This document shows, in pieces, positions 55,873-63,976 of a stretch of 64,000 nucleotides of DNA (within the stretch, counting starts at the first letter, position 1; each line of letters begins with the position of its first letter). The position numbers and the translations under genes were made by a program. The notes under the pieces are model-generated. The model made no database searches. It saw only the letters and a program-made list of their open reading frames with translations, and was not told the DNA's origin. The stretch comes from Chitinophagales bacterium (GTDB lineage: Bacteria; Bacteroidota; Bacteroidia; Chitinophagales; UBA2359). The DNA is taken from NCBI GenBank assembly GCA_041392475.1, contig JAWKLZ010000002.1, positions 930,001 through 994,000 of the forward strand, in the 5' to 3' direction.

Positions 55873-56646
55873 ATGAGAAATCTATTTTTAATTTTTACCA
55901 TCTTATTCTTTTGTAGTCAGGACATTCTGTTAGGACAAGCGCAAGTAGCTTTGGTAAGCGACAATGCCACAGGTAGAATCATCGGTCCACTTCTGCAAGT
56001 CGAAATACTGAGTATTAAAGCCATTGGTGAAGATGATTGTGACCAACAGATGCAGTTTAGTGGAACTGTTAAGATGGATTTGGGAGAAAATTTAGGTAAT
56101 TTGAACTATCGGTTTGAATCCCAACCTACCAACCATTTGACATTTGGGAAAGAAGGGTATTTGACTTCAAGAGGTGCTGCTTTTGGACAGCAAGTAGATG
56201 TGCTTTTCAGTGTATTTGACAAAGACAAAGCTGCCTGCAAAAGCCTTCAAGATATTGTGGACATCAACAGTCAATCAAACGATAACGTTTTGAAGATTCG
56301 CATTGAAGAAAATAAGGTATGGCTACTGAACGGTCAAAATCAGAAGATTAGAGAACTCGGCAATGTTGGACAGGTAATTACCATTAGAGGGAATAATTAT
56401 GTGAATAACAATGTGAACAATACCCGTAACTCCAATTATAGCACTTCTCGCAGTCGTTCTACCAACCAACGCAACAAACACTTCAATCCGAATAACAATA
56501 CCGATGTCAATACAAATAATGTTGGCATGCCTGATGTGGAAGTGGCAGAATTTAAGTTTGTAGTAAAGATACTAACACGTGACAATCCTTCACCTTATAC
56601 CATTCCGCATCAAAATTTACCTACAAAGGCGACTAAAATTAAATAA
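55873..56646 (+). CDS. Secreted protein of unknown function, copy 2 of a tandem pair
   Basis: 257 aa with a signal peptide (LFLIFTILFFCSQDILLGQ). It shares with copy 1 the blocks QVALVSDNATGRIIG, IKAIGEDDCDQQMQFSGTV, ACKSLQDIVDIN, VLKIRIEENKVWLLNGQNQ, VITIRGNNYVNN and PDVEVAEFKFVV. The middle tail is Asn/Arg-rich and diverged. Two cysteines (CD.., ACKS) are conserved between the copies and could form a disulphide. The copies are separated by 133 bp. Confidence 0.75.
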   Translation: MRNLFLIFTILFFCSQDILLGQAQVALVSDNATGRIIGPLLQVEILSIKAIGEDDCDQQMQFSGTVKMDLGENLGNLNYRFESQPTNHLTFGKEGYLTSRGAAFGQQVDVLFSVFDKDKAACKSLQDIVDINSQSNDNVLKIRIEENKVWLLNGQNQKIRELGNVGQVITIRGNNYVNNNVNNTRNSNYSTSRSRSTNQRNKHFNPNNNTDVNTNNVGMPDVEVAEFKFVVKILTRDNPSPYTIPHQNLPTKATKIK

Positions 56647-56668
56647 AATTGGGTGATGGTGAAATGGT

Positions 56669-56908
56669 GGGTGCATCTCAAATTGTCGCAAGGTGGAACT
56701 GAACGGTATCGGTACGCTGTACTTTCTATTTACTTCTCCAATAATGTCCTACAAACATGGTCAGAGCTACGCTCCTGATAAGCAATTCCTTAGGAGCATA
56801 GCTCCGACTCTGTTTGTAGAGCATGGAAGATAAAAAGTTTTTAAGGTGCGTAGCACCGTCACCAGTTGCCAAATAATTTTTCAAAGCATGACAATTTGGG
56901 ATGCACCC
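56669..56908. mobile_element. MITE-like element, 240 bp, with 19-bp inverted ends and 8-bp target duplication
   Basis: GGGTGCATCTCAAATTGTC at 56669-56687 is the reverse complement of 56890-56908 with one mismatch. GAAATGGT occurs directly outside both ends (56661-56668 and 56909-56916). Inside lies a 28-bp imperfect palindrome (56749-56776 and 56792-56819, CTACAAACA...GAGCTACGCTCCT) and the small palindrome GGTGCGTAGCACC at 56845-56857. No ORF. Confidence 0.8.
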
Positions 56909-57000
56909 GAAATGGTGGAATGGAGAAAAAATAACTTGACCAATTTTATTTGATAAGAAGCTGATATTGAGGTGTTTTTTTTTTCATTTTCATTTCACTA

Positions 57001-57762
57001 TTACACTTCTTTAGGTTTCACATTTTCTGTGTGCGGATAATCCGAATACAAAATAATCGGCATCACCATCCATCGTCCCTCATTTTGCTGCCAATCATAA
57101 ACGACATCGGGGTCTATAGGCGCAACTCCATGATGAATTCCTGGCGACATCACTATCAAATCGCCAACTTCGGTGTGTGGGTCAATCCGAAACGGCTCGC
57201 TCGCTGAAGTCACTTTTCCATAAACACCTCCTTCCAAAAAATCTTCACCAAACTGCGATGCCTGTACAATGGTTTGGATTTTAGCGAATTGGGTCATGGG
57301 ATCAATGTGTTCGGATTGATAGCCGCCTCCACGAGGATAATGGTGAATATTGACCCTTGCAATTGCTCCTTCTGAGGGAATGTTGTGAATGTGTGCAGAT
57401 TTGTCCATTCCCGCCAAAAAATTTTTCACTTCAAAAATTTCTCTGAAAAAATCAAAAACGGCTCGGTTGTGTGCATACCATCCGTGGTAATACGTTGCAT
57501 GCATTTTAGATTTTACCCATGCCTTTGGATAATTGTCGTGAAGGCGGTGGTAGTCGGGGCAGCCATCAAATAAGGGGTTCCAAGATGGCTCGCTTTGCAG
57601 CCCTGCTTCAAATACTTTTTGGCGAAATTGAAGGATAGCTGTTTTGGGGTAAAATTTCCGCACCACAAACACCGTTGGAGCTTCAATTTGTGCCATCAAA
57701 TCATCGGTTTGTTCATACACCAATTGAAGGAAATCATTTTTGCTAATCTTCTGTAAATTCAT
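57001..57762 (-). CDS. 2-oxoglutarate/Fe(II)-dependent oxygenase-like protein
   Basis: 253 aa cytosolic protein. The jelly-roll metal site is visible: HIDP (HxD) after HHYPRGGGYQSE, the distal His in VGDLIVMSPGIHHGVAP, and a 2OG-binding Arg in GRWMVMPI. GEDFLEGGVYG precedes the distal His as in prolyl-hydroxylase-like enzymes. The N-terminal 110 residues are helical. Substrate unknown; no biosynthetic neighbours are present. Single gene on the minus strand. Confidence 0.78.
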   Translation of the reverse strand: MNLQKISKNDFLQLVYEQTDDLMAQIEAPTVFVVRKFYPKTAILQFRQKVFEAGLQSEPSWNPLFDGCPDYHRLHDNYPKAWVKSKMHATYYHGWYAHNRAVFDFFREIFEVKNFLAGMDKSAHIHNIPSEGAIARVNIHHYPRGGGYQSEHIDPMTQFAKIQTIVQASQFGEDFLEGGVYGKVTSASEPFRIDPHTEVGDLIVMSPGIHHGVAPIDPDVVYDWQQNEGRWMVMPIILYSDYPHTENVKPKEV

Positions 57763-57820
57763 GGGGTTTGATATTGGAATATTTTGTGAAATTAAGATTT
57801 TTAAAGGTAAATAGGTTTTT

Positions 57821-57976
57821 TTAGACTTTGGACGAAAGAAGTAGGAAGCAAGATGCGAGATAAAAAGAATTGATAATCAAAACTTTAACCCATTGACATG
57901 ATTAAATTCAAATAACTGGTTATCAATTAATTAAGCTCTTATTTCTTGCATCTTTGCTCCTTCGTCCAAAGTCTAA
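57821..57976. mobile_element. MITE-like element, 156 bp, with 16-bp inverted ends and 9-bp target duplication
   Basis: TTAGACTTTGGACGAA at 57821-57836 is exactly complementary to 57961-57976, and imperfect complementarity continues inward for about 25 bp. TAGGTTTTT flanks both ends (57812-57820 and 57977-57985). Interior is AT-rich and partly self-complementary (GATAATCA / GGTTATCA). No ORF. A solo end is at 21734-21748. Confidence 0.8.
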
Positions 57977-58016
57977 TAGGTTTTTGACTCATGGATATTT
58001 TTAGTGGAGCAGTTAA

Positions 58017-58093
58017 AGACTTTTGTAGTTTATTCTAAAAGATATGAAATGTTTGAAAATCAGTATGCTCTCAAAAGGAAACTACAAAAGTCT
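58017..58093. repeat. 77-bp inverted-repeat element, copy 1 (5' of gyrB)
   Basis: AGACTTTTGTAGTTT at 58017-58031 and its exact reverse complement at 58079-58093 enclose a 47-bp loop. The 24 bp to the right (CATTCCACTAAAATCTTCGA...) is shared with copy 2 at 60372-60448. Confidence 0.8.
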
Positions 58094-58271
58094 CATTCCA
58101 CTAAAATCTTCGATGAAATAGGTTTTTTATCCTGCCCAATTTTTGATTTTTCACCTCCACTTTAGAACCTTTGATTTCCCATTTCCAATAACTAATCCAC
58201 CGTTTCCAATTACTAACTAAATAATTAAAAATGAATTGTTTAGTGCATTATGAAAAGCAATTTTTTTTTCG

Positions 58272-58279
58272 TATCTTTG
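58272..58279 (+). promoter_or_regulatory. Candidate -7 box of gyrB
   Basis: TATCTTTG, exact TAnnTTTG match, 54 bp before the gyrB ATG. No clear -33 element at normal spacing. Confidence 0.5.
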
Positions 58280-58333
58280 TTTGCTATTAAAAGCATATTT
58301 TCATAATTATAATTACATAAAAGACAATACATT

Positions 58334-60259
58334 ATGTCGTCAACTTATACTGCCGATAGTATTCAGGTATTAGAAGGATTAGAAGCCGTTCGGAAACGCC
58401 CTGCAATGTACATTGGAGACATAGGTGTAAAGGGATTGCATCACTTGGTATATGAGGTAGTGGATAACTCTATTGATGAAGCTTTGGCAGGATATGCTAC
58501 CGAAATTTCTGTGGTTATCCACGAAGACAACTCCATTACGGTAAAGGATGATGGACGAGGAATTCCTGTCACAATTCACGAAAAAGAAGGTCGCTCTGCT
58601 TTGGAGGTTGTCATGACAGTACTTCATGCAGGAGGAAAATTTGACAAAGGTTCCTACAAAGTTTCGGGAGGTTTGCATGGTGTAGGTGTATCCTGTGTCA
58701 ATGCGCTTTCTTCTCACGTCAAAGTAGTGGTGGCTCGTGATGGAAAAGAATACCAACAGGAATACAGCATTGGCGCGCCTTTGTATCCAGTGAAAGAAAT
58801 TGGAGAAACAGAACGAACAGGTACGACTACTACCTTTCTGCCCGATGACAGCATTTTCACCGTTTCGGTTTTCAAATACGAAACCTTGTCCAATCGCTTG
58901 CGAGAACTCAGCTACTTGAATAAAGGGATAAAACTCATCATTACCGATGAAAGAGAAAGAGATGAAGAAGGTAATTTTTTAACAGATACTTTTCTTTCGG
59001 AAGGTGGTTTGGTAGAATTTGTGACCTACCTCGACTCTACCCGTCAGCCTCTTATCCAACCTATCCACTTGGAAGAGGAAAAAGATATGGTGATGGTAGA
59101 AGTCGCACTTCAATACAATACAGGCTACAACGAAAATGTGCACTCGTATGTAAACAACATCAATACCATTGAAGGAGGAACACACGTATCGGGTTTTCGT
59201 CGGGCATTGACCCGTACCTTCAAAAAATATGGTGATGATAACAATCTTTTTAGCAAATCAAAAATAACGGTCAGCGGTGATGATTTTAGAGAAGGATTGA
59301 CCGCCTTGATTTCGGTAAAAGTGCCTGAACCTCAATTTGAAGGTCAAACCAAAACGAAGTTGGGGAACGGCGAAGTCATGGGTATAGTGGACAGCGCAGT
59401 AAGTCAAGCACTGAACAACTTTTTGGAGGAAAATCCAAGAGAGGCCAAAATCGTTATCGAAAAAGTGCTTTTGGCGGCTAGCGCTAGACATGCTGCCCGC
59501 AAGGCACGTGAATTGGTTCAGCGAAAGAGTGCTTTGACTGGTTCTGGGCTTCCTGGTAAACTTTCCGACTGCTCTGATAGCGACCCTAAAAACTGTGAGA
59601 TTTACTTAGTCGAGGGAGATTCGGCTGGTGGTACGGCTAAACAAGGGCGTGACCGTAGCTTTCAAGCCATTTTGCCTTTGCGTGGTAAGATTCTAAATGT
59701 CGAAAAGGCCTTGGACCATAAAATCTTTGACAATGAAGAAATTCGCAATATCTTTCAAGGTCTGGGTGTCTTCCACAATGACCAAAAAGAATTGGTATTG
59801 GACAAATTGCGCTACCACAAGGTCATCATCATGTGTGATGCCGACGTAGATGGTAGCCACATTACGACTTTGATTCTCACCTTCTTTTTCCGTCAGATGA
59901 AGGAATTGGTCGAACAGGGATATATTTACATTGCTGCTCCACCACTTTATCTAGTCAAGCGTGGTAAAAAGCAACAATACTGCTGGACAGAAACCCAACG
60001 TGAGATAGCAGTGAGAGAATTGGCAGGCGATGGCGACCCAAGCAAGGTACACATTCAACGCTACAAAGGTTTGGGTGAGATGAATGCCGAGCAGCTTTGG
60101 GATACGACTATGAATCCTGAATTTAGAACACTCCGACAAGTGACCATCGAAAGTGCAGCACAGGCTGATTACGTATTCTCTATGCTAATGGGCGGCGATG
60201 TCGCTCCTCGTAGAGAGTTCATCGAAAGTCATGCAAAGTATGCGAAGATTGATATTTAG
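58334..60259 (+). CDS. gyrB: DNA gyrase subunit B
   Basis: ATPase subunit of type II topoisomerase that introduces negative supercoils; 641 aa. The GHKL ATPase domain shows EVVDNSIDEALAG, DDGRGIPV and GGLHGVGVSCVNALS. The transducer and TOPRIM domains carry YLVEGDSAGGTAKQGRDR, MCDADVDGSHI and IQRYKGLGEMNAEQLW, and the end TMNPEFRTLRQVTIE...FSMLMGGDVAPRREFIE is typical. Length fits the short GyrB without the enterobacterial insert. An intrinsic terminator follows. Confidence 0.98.
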   Translation: MSSTYTADSIQVLEGLEAVRKRPAMYIGDIGVKGLHHLVYEVVDNSIDEALAGYATEISVVIHEDNSITVKDDGRGIPVTIHEKEGRSALEVVMTVLHAGGKFDKGSYKVSGGLHGVGVSCVNALSSHVKVVVARDGKEYQQEYSIGAPLYPVKEIGETERTGTTTTFLPDDSIFTVSVFKYETLSNRLRELSYLNKGIKLIITDERERDEEGNFLTDTFLSEGGLVEFVTYLDSTRQPLIQPIHLEEEKDMVMVEVALQYNTGYNENVHSYVNNINTIEGGTHVSGFRRALTRTFKKYGDDNNLFSKSKITVSGDDFREGLTALISVKVPEPQFEGQTKTKLGNGEVMGIVDSAVSQALNNFLEENPREAKIVIEKVLLAASARHAARKARELVQRKSALTGSGLPGKLSDCSDSDPKNCEIYLVEGDSAGGTAKQGRDRSFQAILPLRGKILNVEKALDHKIFDNEEIRNIFQGLGVFHNDQKELVLDKLRYHKVIIMCDADVDGSHITTLILTFFFRQMKELVEQGYIYIAAPPLYLVKRGKKQQYCWTETQREIAVRELAGDGDPSKVHIQRYKGLGEMNAEQLWDTTMNPEFRTLRQVTIESAAQADYVFSMLMGGDVAPRREFIESHAKYAKIDI

Positions 60260-60331
60260 TGTAGTGATTGATTGGTAATCGGTGATTAGTGACTGGTTAT
60301 CAAAAAATAATTTATCAAATGCTTGTATTAG

Positions 60332-60365
60332 AAAGGCGACAAAACTATTGAGTTTTGTCGCCTTT
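60332..60365 (+). terminator. Intrinsic terminator of gyrB
   Basis: AAAGGCGACAAAACT pairs with AGTTTTGTCGCCTTT around a 4-base loop, followed by more T. About 70 bp after the gyrB stop. Confidence 0.9.
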
Positions 60366-60371
60366 TTTATA

Positions 60372-60448
60372 AGACTTTTGTGGTTTACTTTTCAGAACAT
60401 ACTGATTTCCAAATATTCCATATCTTGAAGAATGAACTACAAAAGTCT
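60372..60448. repeat. 77-bp inverted-repeat element, copy 2 (3' of gyrB)
   Basis: AGACTTTTGTGGTTT at 60372-60386 and its near-complement at 60434-60448 enclose a 47-bp loop that is the reverse complement of the loop in copy 1 (about 39 of 47 positions). The right flank CATTCCACTAAAATCTTTGA keeps the same orientation as in copy 1. Confidence 0.8.
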
Positions 60449-60496
60449 CATTCCACTAAAATCTTTGATGAACCTAAAAAACTGAATCCCTTTTAC

Positions 60497-63205
60497 TCAC
60501 TTCAATGCTTTCACATACTCCTCATACAACTCAAACAAAAACTCTATCCTATTCCGTTCATTCACAAAAGCTTGTGGACGGTAACACAAATCTACTGCCT
60601 TGTCCAATTGTTGATGCGCTTTGACCAAATCGGGCGGCATTGTCAAAGGATCGTACAAATCCGCCAAACTGCTATCGGGGTATTTTGCCCGCACATCCAA
60701 GACTTTTTGGGCGGCTTTTTCGACCTGTGTTTTGTTTTTGTCAGAAATGTTTTTGGGGAAGGGGTAGTTGTTGTAAACTATATCTTTGGAATAACGATAG
60801 TCACTTTTTAACCGACCACAGGTATGTTTCACCCAAGCCATGTGCATTTCAGAAGTTAAAATTCCAAAATGAAAAACTGTTCCTTCTGGAATGATATACA
60901 ATTGGTTAGATGCAATTATTTCTTTGTTCAAGTAGGCGATAGGAATGTATTTTCTTCTTTCGGATGAAACTGTTGGGATAGCAATGTAGTTGTTTTTAGG
61001 CTGTCTGATTTCTGCAAACAAGGTTGGAAAATCCGCCATCTTTTTTGTATTTGTTCTACCGCTATTTGACCGCCAAGTTTTTACTTTTTTTACCTTTTCA
61101 GATATTATTTTCGACTTTCTAATTGCTTGTATATTGCTCTTATCAATCCAAACACAATACCTTGTAATGTTGCTGATTAGCTCCCTACCTCCAATAAAAG
61201 GTTTGAAAAATATTTTAGATTCAGGTTCCTGCTGCAATATTTCCTCATACTCGGTTTTACTTATTGTGTAATTACCATCATCTAAAGCAAAACTTCCATA
61301 AGTCAACCCTTGATTTGTACCTATAGGTTTTGTTCTTGCCAGTATGAGTGTGTTATTTGAATCGACTAAATAAGGATTAATGTTTTTGGCTTTTATTTCA
61401 TTTGGCTCACCTTTTACATCTTGGTAATCAAATATTACTTTAGAAGAAGATGGAAAACTCGCAAAACCAATGATAATAACATGAACAGCAGCTTTTCCTT
61501 TTGCCTCATTATCCCATCTAAACGTTCTATGAGCAAAGAAAATATCAATTCTGTATTTATTGAGTAGTTCATTCCATAAAATACCCACTTGTTCGCCTTG
61601 TGTGATTGAATTAGTAGAAACAAACCCAACTTTAATTTGCTTATTTTGAATGAATTGACTAGCTTTCAAATACCAAGCGGATACATAATCCAAGTTATTA
61701 GCCCCTTTCATTTTATTGAAGACACTTCTCATTTCCTCCTTTTGTTCAGAAGACTGTTCCTTTTTGCCTAAAAACGGCGGATTCCCCAAAATATAGCTCA
61801 ATTCCTCTTTCGGCACAATCGTTTCCCACTCCAATCGCAGCGCATTGCCATGCACGATTGTAGCCGATTTTTTCAAGGGCAAGCGCACAAAATACTGCCC
61901 AAAAGCCTCCGACACTTTTGTATTCATTTGATGGTCCATCAGCCACATAGCGACCTCCGCAATTCGGGCGGGAAACTCATCGTATTCGATGCCGTAAAAC
62001 TGGTCGACATCCACGTTCACAATCGCACCAATATCAATCACCTGTTGGTTTTGGTAGAGCAGCTTCAATATCTTCAATTCCAATTCTCGTAGCTCACGAT
62101 AGGTGACAATCAAGAAATTGCCGCAGCCACAAGCAGGGTCTAAAAATTTGAGTGAAGCCAGTTTTTTTTGCAGGTTTTGCAGCTTGCGTTTGTTGCCCTT
62201 CGCCTTTTCAAACTCCTCTTGCAGTTCATCCAAAAACAAGGGTTGAATCAACTTTTGAATGTTCTTTTCAGAAGTATAATGTGCCCCCAAATTGCGGCGT
62301 TCTTTGGGATTCATTGCCGCCTGAAACATCGAACCAAAAATGGCGGGTGAAATTTTGCCCCAATCCAAAGCGCAGGCTTCTAAAAGCATTGTCCGCATTT
62401 GGCTGTCAAAAGCCGCAAAAGGCAATTGTTCGGCAAACAAATGTCCATTCACATAAGGAAATTCTTGCAGGCTTTCGTCCAAATTTCTGAGTCGATTGTT
62501 TCTGGATGTATTCAAGACCTGAAACAGTTGCCCCAAGTGCATAGCCAAGTCGCTGCCATCTTCTTTGGTTTGATTGTCAAGGTATTCCTGAAAAATTCCT
62601 CGCTCAAAAATCCCCGTATCGTCTGCAAACAAACAAAACAGCATCCGCACCAAATAGACCTCCAAAGCATGACCCGTATAGCCGACTTCCTTTAGGCTGT
62701 CGTGAAGTTTGCCCATCAATTCAGCAGCATTGATGTTCACAGGGTCTTCCTCCTTGTAGGTTCGTTTTTCGTAGCCCGCAATAAAGCCAAAGAGGTGAAT
62801 GTGTTGGAGAAATTCGGGTAGGGTGAAGTGCTGTTCGGTATTTTCCTCCAAGTCGTAGAGTTGGAAGTCGTAAAAATCGGACACCAAAATGTATTTGGGC
62901 AGTTCGTGTTCTTTCAGTCCGGGGAAATAGTCCAAAGCCTGTTCAAACGCCTTGTCGAGGTCTTTGCCTCTGGATTTGTGTTCGATTAGAAGCGTACCTT
63001 TCCAAAACAAATCTATGTAACCTTGTTTGTTGCCGAGTTTTTTGACCGCTTTCTCAAAAGAAGCGACCCTTTTGCGGCTGATGCCGAAGACATTGAAGAA
63101 GTCGTTCCAAAAGGAATCCTTCTCTGCTCTTTCTCGGCTTTCGCCTTCCCACTCTTTGGAGAATAGAATGGCTCTGCTTTTGATTTCGTTCCAACTAAGA
63201 GGCAT
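60497..63205 (-). CDS. MmeI-family type IIL restriction-modification enzyme
   Basis: Single-chain enzyme that methylates one strand of an asymmetric site and cuts about 20 bp away; 902 aa, colinear with MmeI. Nuclease: GYIDLFWKGTLLIEHKSRG at 62-80 with Asp65, Glu75, Lys77 forming the PD-ExK set. Helical spacer about 155-300. Gamma-class adenine methyltransferase: motif I FLDPACGCGNFL at 354-365, motif IV NPPF at 475-478. Target recognition region from about 600, with ASNQLYIIP and GRLKSDYRYS; then a C-terminal helical domain. All key residues are intact. It stands alone, as type IIL enzymes do. Lys800 and Asp802 occupy the positions of MmeI Glu806 and Arg808. Confidence 0.93.
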   Translation of the reverse strand: MPLSWNEIKSRAILFSKEWEGESRERAEKDSFWNDFFNVFGISRKRVASFEKAVKKLGNKQGYIDLFWKGTLLIEHKSRGKDLDKAFEQALDYFPGLKEHELPKYILVSDFYDFQLYDLEENTEQHFTLPEFLQHIHLFGFIAGYEKRTYKEEDPVNINAAELMGKLHDSLKEVGYTGHALEVYLVRMLFCLFADDTGIFERGIFQEYLDNQTKEDGSDLAMHLGQLFQVLNTSRNNRLRNLDESLQEFPYVNGHLFAEQLPFAAFDSQMRTMLLEACALDWGKISPAIFGSMFQAAMNPKERRNLGAHYTSEKNIQKLIQPLFLDELQEEFEKAKGNKRKLQNLQKKLASLKFLDPACGCGNFLIVTYRELRELELKILKLLYQNQQVIDIGAIVNVDVDQFYGIEYDEFPARIAEVAMWLMDHQMNTKVSEAFGQYFVRLPLKKSATIVHGNALRLEWETIVPKEELSYILGNPPFLGKKEQSSEQKEEMRSVFNKMKGANNLDYVSAWYLKASQFIQNKQIKVGFVSTNSITQGEQVGILWNELLNKYRIDIFFAHRTFRWDNEAKGKAAVHVIIIGFASFPSSSKVIFDYQDVKGEPNEIKAKNINPYLVDSNNTLILARTKPIGTNQGLTYGSFALDDGNYTISKTEYEEILQQEPESKIFFKPFIGGRELISNITRYCVWIDKSNIQAIRKSKIISEKVKKVKTWRSNSGRTNTKKMADFPTLFAEIRQPKNNYIAIPTVSSERRKYIPIAYLNKEIIASNQLYIIPEGTVFHFGILTSEMHMAWVKHTCGRLKSDYRYSKDIVYNNYPFPKNISDKNKTQVEKAAQKVLDVRAKYPDSSLADLYDPLTMPPDLVKAHQQLDKAVDLCYRPQAFVNERNRIEFLFELYEEYVKALK

Positions 63206-63245
63206 AATGAATGAGTTTTATTTATTATGCCCAAAATTAATGTTT

Positions 63246-63680
63246 TTATCCCTTAAACCGAAAGAAAGCCGTCAAGTATTTTTCTTTGTTGAAGTCGGAC
63301 ATATTGGTGCTGATCAACTCATAGCCCAATTCGGTGATTTTGCTGATGTGATCGGTCACAACTCGCTGCATGACATCCTCTTTGCGAAATAGTTTTATAT
63401 TCTCAAAATACTTGCGAGTGCCATCTTGATAGACGACATCGTAGCTCACTTCGTTGTATTTGTTGTTATCTACCCATCGACCTTTACGAACTTTCACATA
63501 AATCAACTCTGTTCGGTCGGGATAAAAAATGCTGATGGCTTCTGCCTGATAGTCAGCCGTAACGCTAATTAAATGCCCTGCCATTGGAGTCGCAGCAGCT
63601 ATAGGGGCTGGGATTTGTGCAAAACAAGGAAATTGAAGTGACATTGCAGTCCAAAGAAGGATGATTGTTATTGATTTCAT
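63246..63680 (-). CDS. Secreted protein of unknown function
   Basis: 144 aa with a signal peptide (MKSITIILLWTAMSLQFPCFAQ). The mature part is beta-rich (ISIFYPDRTELIYVKVRKGRWVDNNKYNEVSYDVVYQDG), followed by a short helical C-terminus. It lies 40 bp upstream of the MmeI-like gene on the same strand, but its signal peptide makes a functional link to restriction unlikely. Not recognised. Confidence 0.7.
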   Translation of the reverse strand: MKSITIILLWTAMSLQFPCFAQIPAPIAAATPMAGHLISVTADYQAEAISIFYPDRTELIYVKVRKGRWVDNNKYNEVSYDVVYQDGTRKYFENIKLFRKEDVMQRVVTDHISKITELGYELISTNMSDFNKEKYLTAFFRFKG

Positions 63681-63976
63681 ATTGTACAGTTTATTTTTTT
63701 TAAGCGTTTGAAAAAAAAAAAATCATATTGGCAAAATAGCACCTCTTGGCTGCTGCTGCAATTACAATATCACCCAATTATACGCTCATTTCACTTCAAT
63801 AAAACACTCCTACCCTTCCGATTTATTCTACATAAAATTAACGTTCAAAGGTTTACAACATTACAAGTCATTCTTCATATCTGTGTTATCAACACAAAAA
63901 ACCCTGCCTTACAACTAAATTGCAAGAGGCAGGGCTATCATTAAAAAGCTATACAGACCAAAAATTAAACATTAAA
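63681..63976. other. Intergenic region near the right edge
   Basis: About 300 bp, AT-rich, with a 13-base A-run near 63710. It holds a minus-strand terminator at 63895-63934 and no supported gene. Confidence 0.4.
63895..63934 (-). terminator. Intrinsic terminator of the gene entering from the right
   Basis: CCCTGCCT (63902-63909) pairs with AGGCAGGG (63927-63934). On the minus strand the stem is followed by a run of T (the A-run at 63896-63901 on the plus strand). Confidence 0.7.

Noticed and set aside
60497..63205. Part of a BREX/DISARM-type cluster because of the large methyltransferase
   Set aside because: The protein is colinear with MmeI, including its own PD-ExK nuclease, and its neighbours are gyrB and an unrelated secreted protein.
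63708..63944. Plus-strand ORF of 78 codons
   Set aside because: It starts in a poly-A run, has no plausible protein pattern and runs through a minus-strand terminator hairpin.
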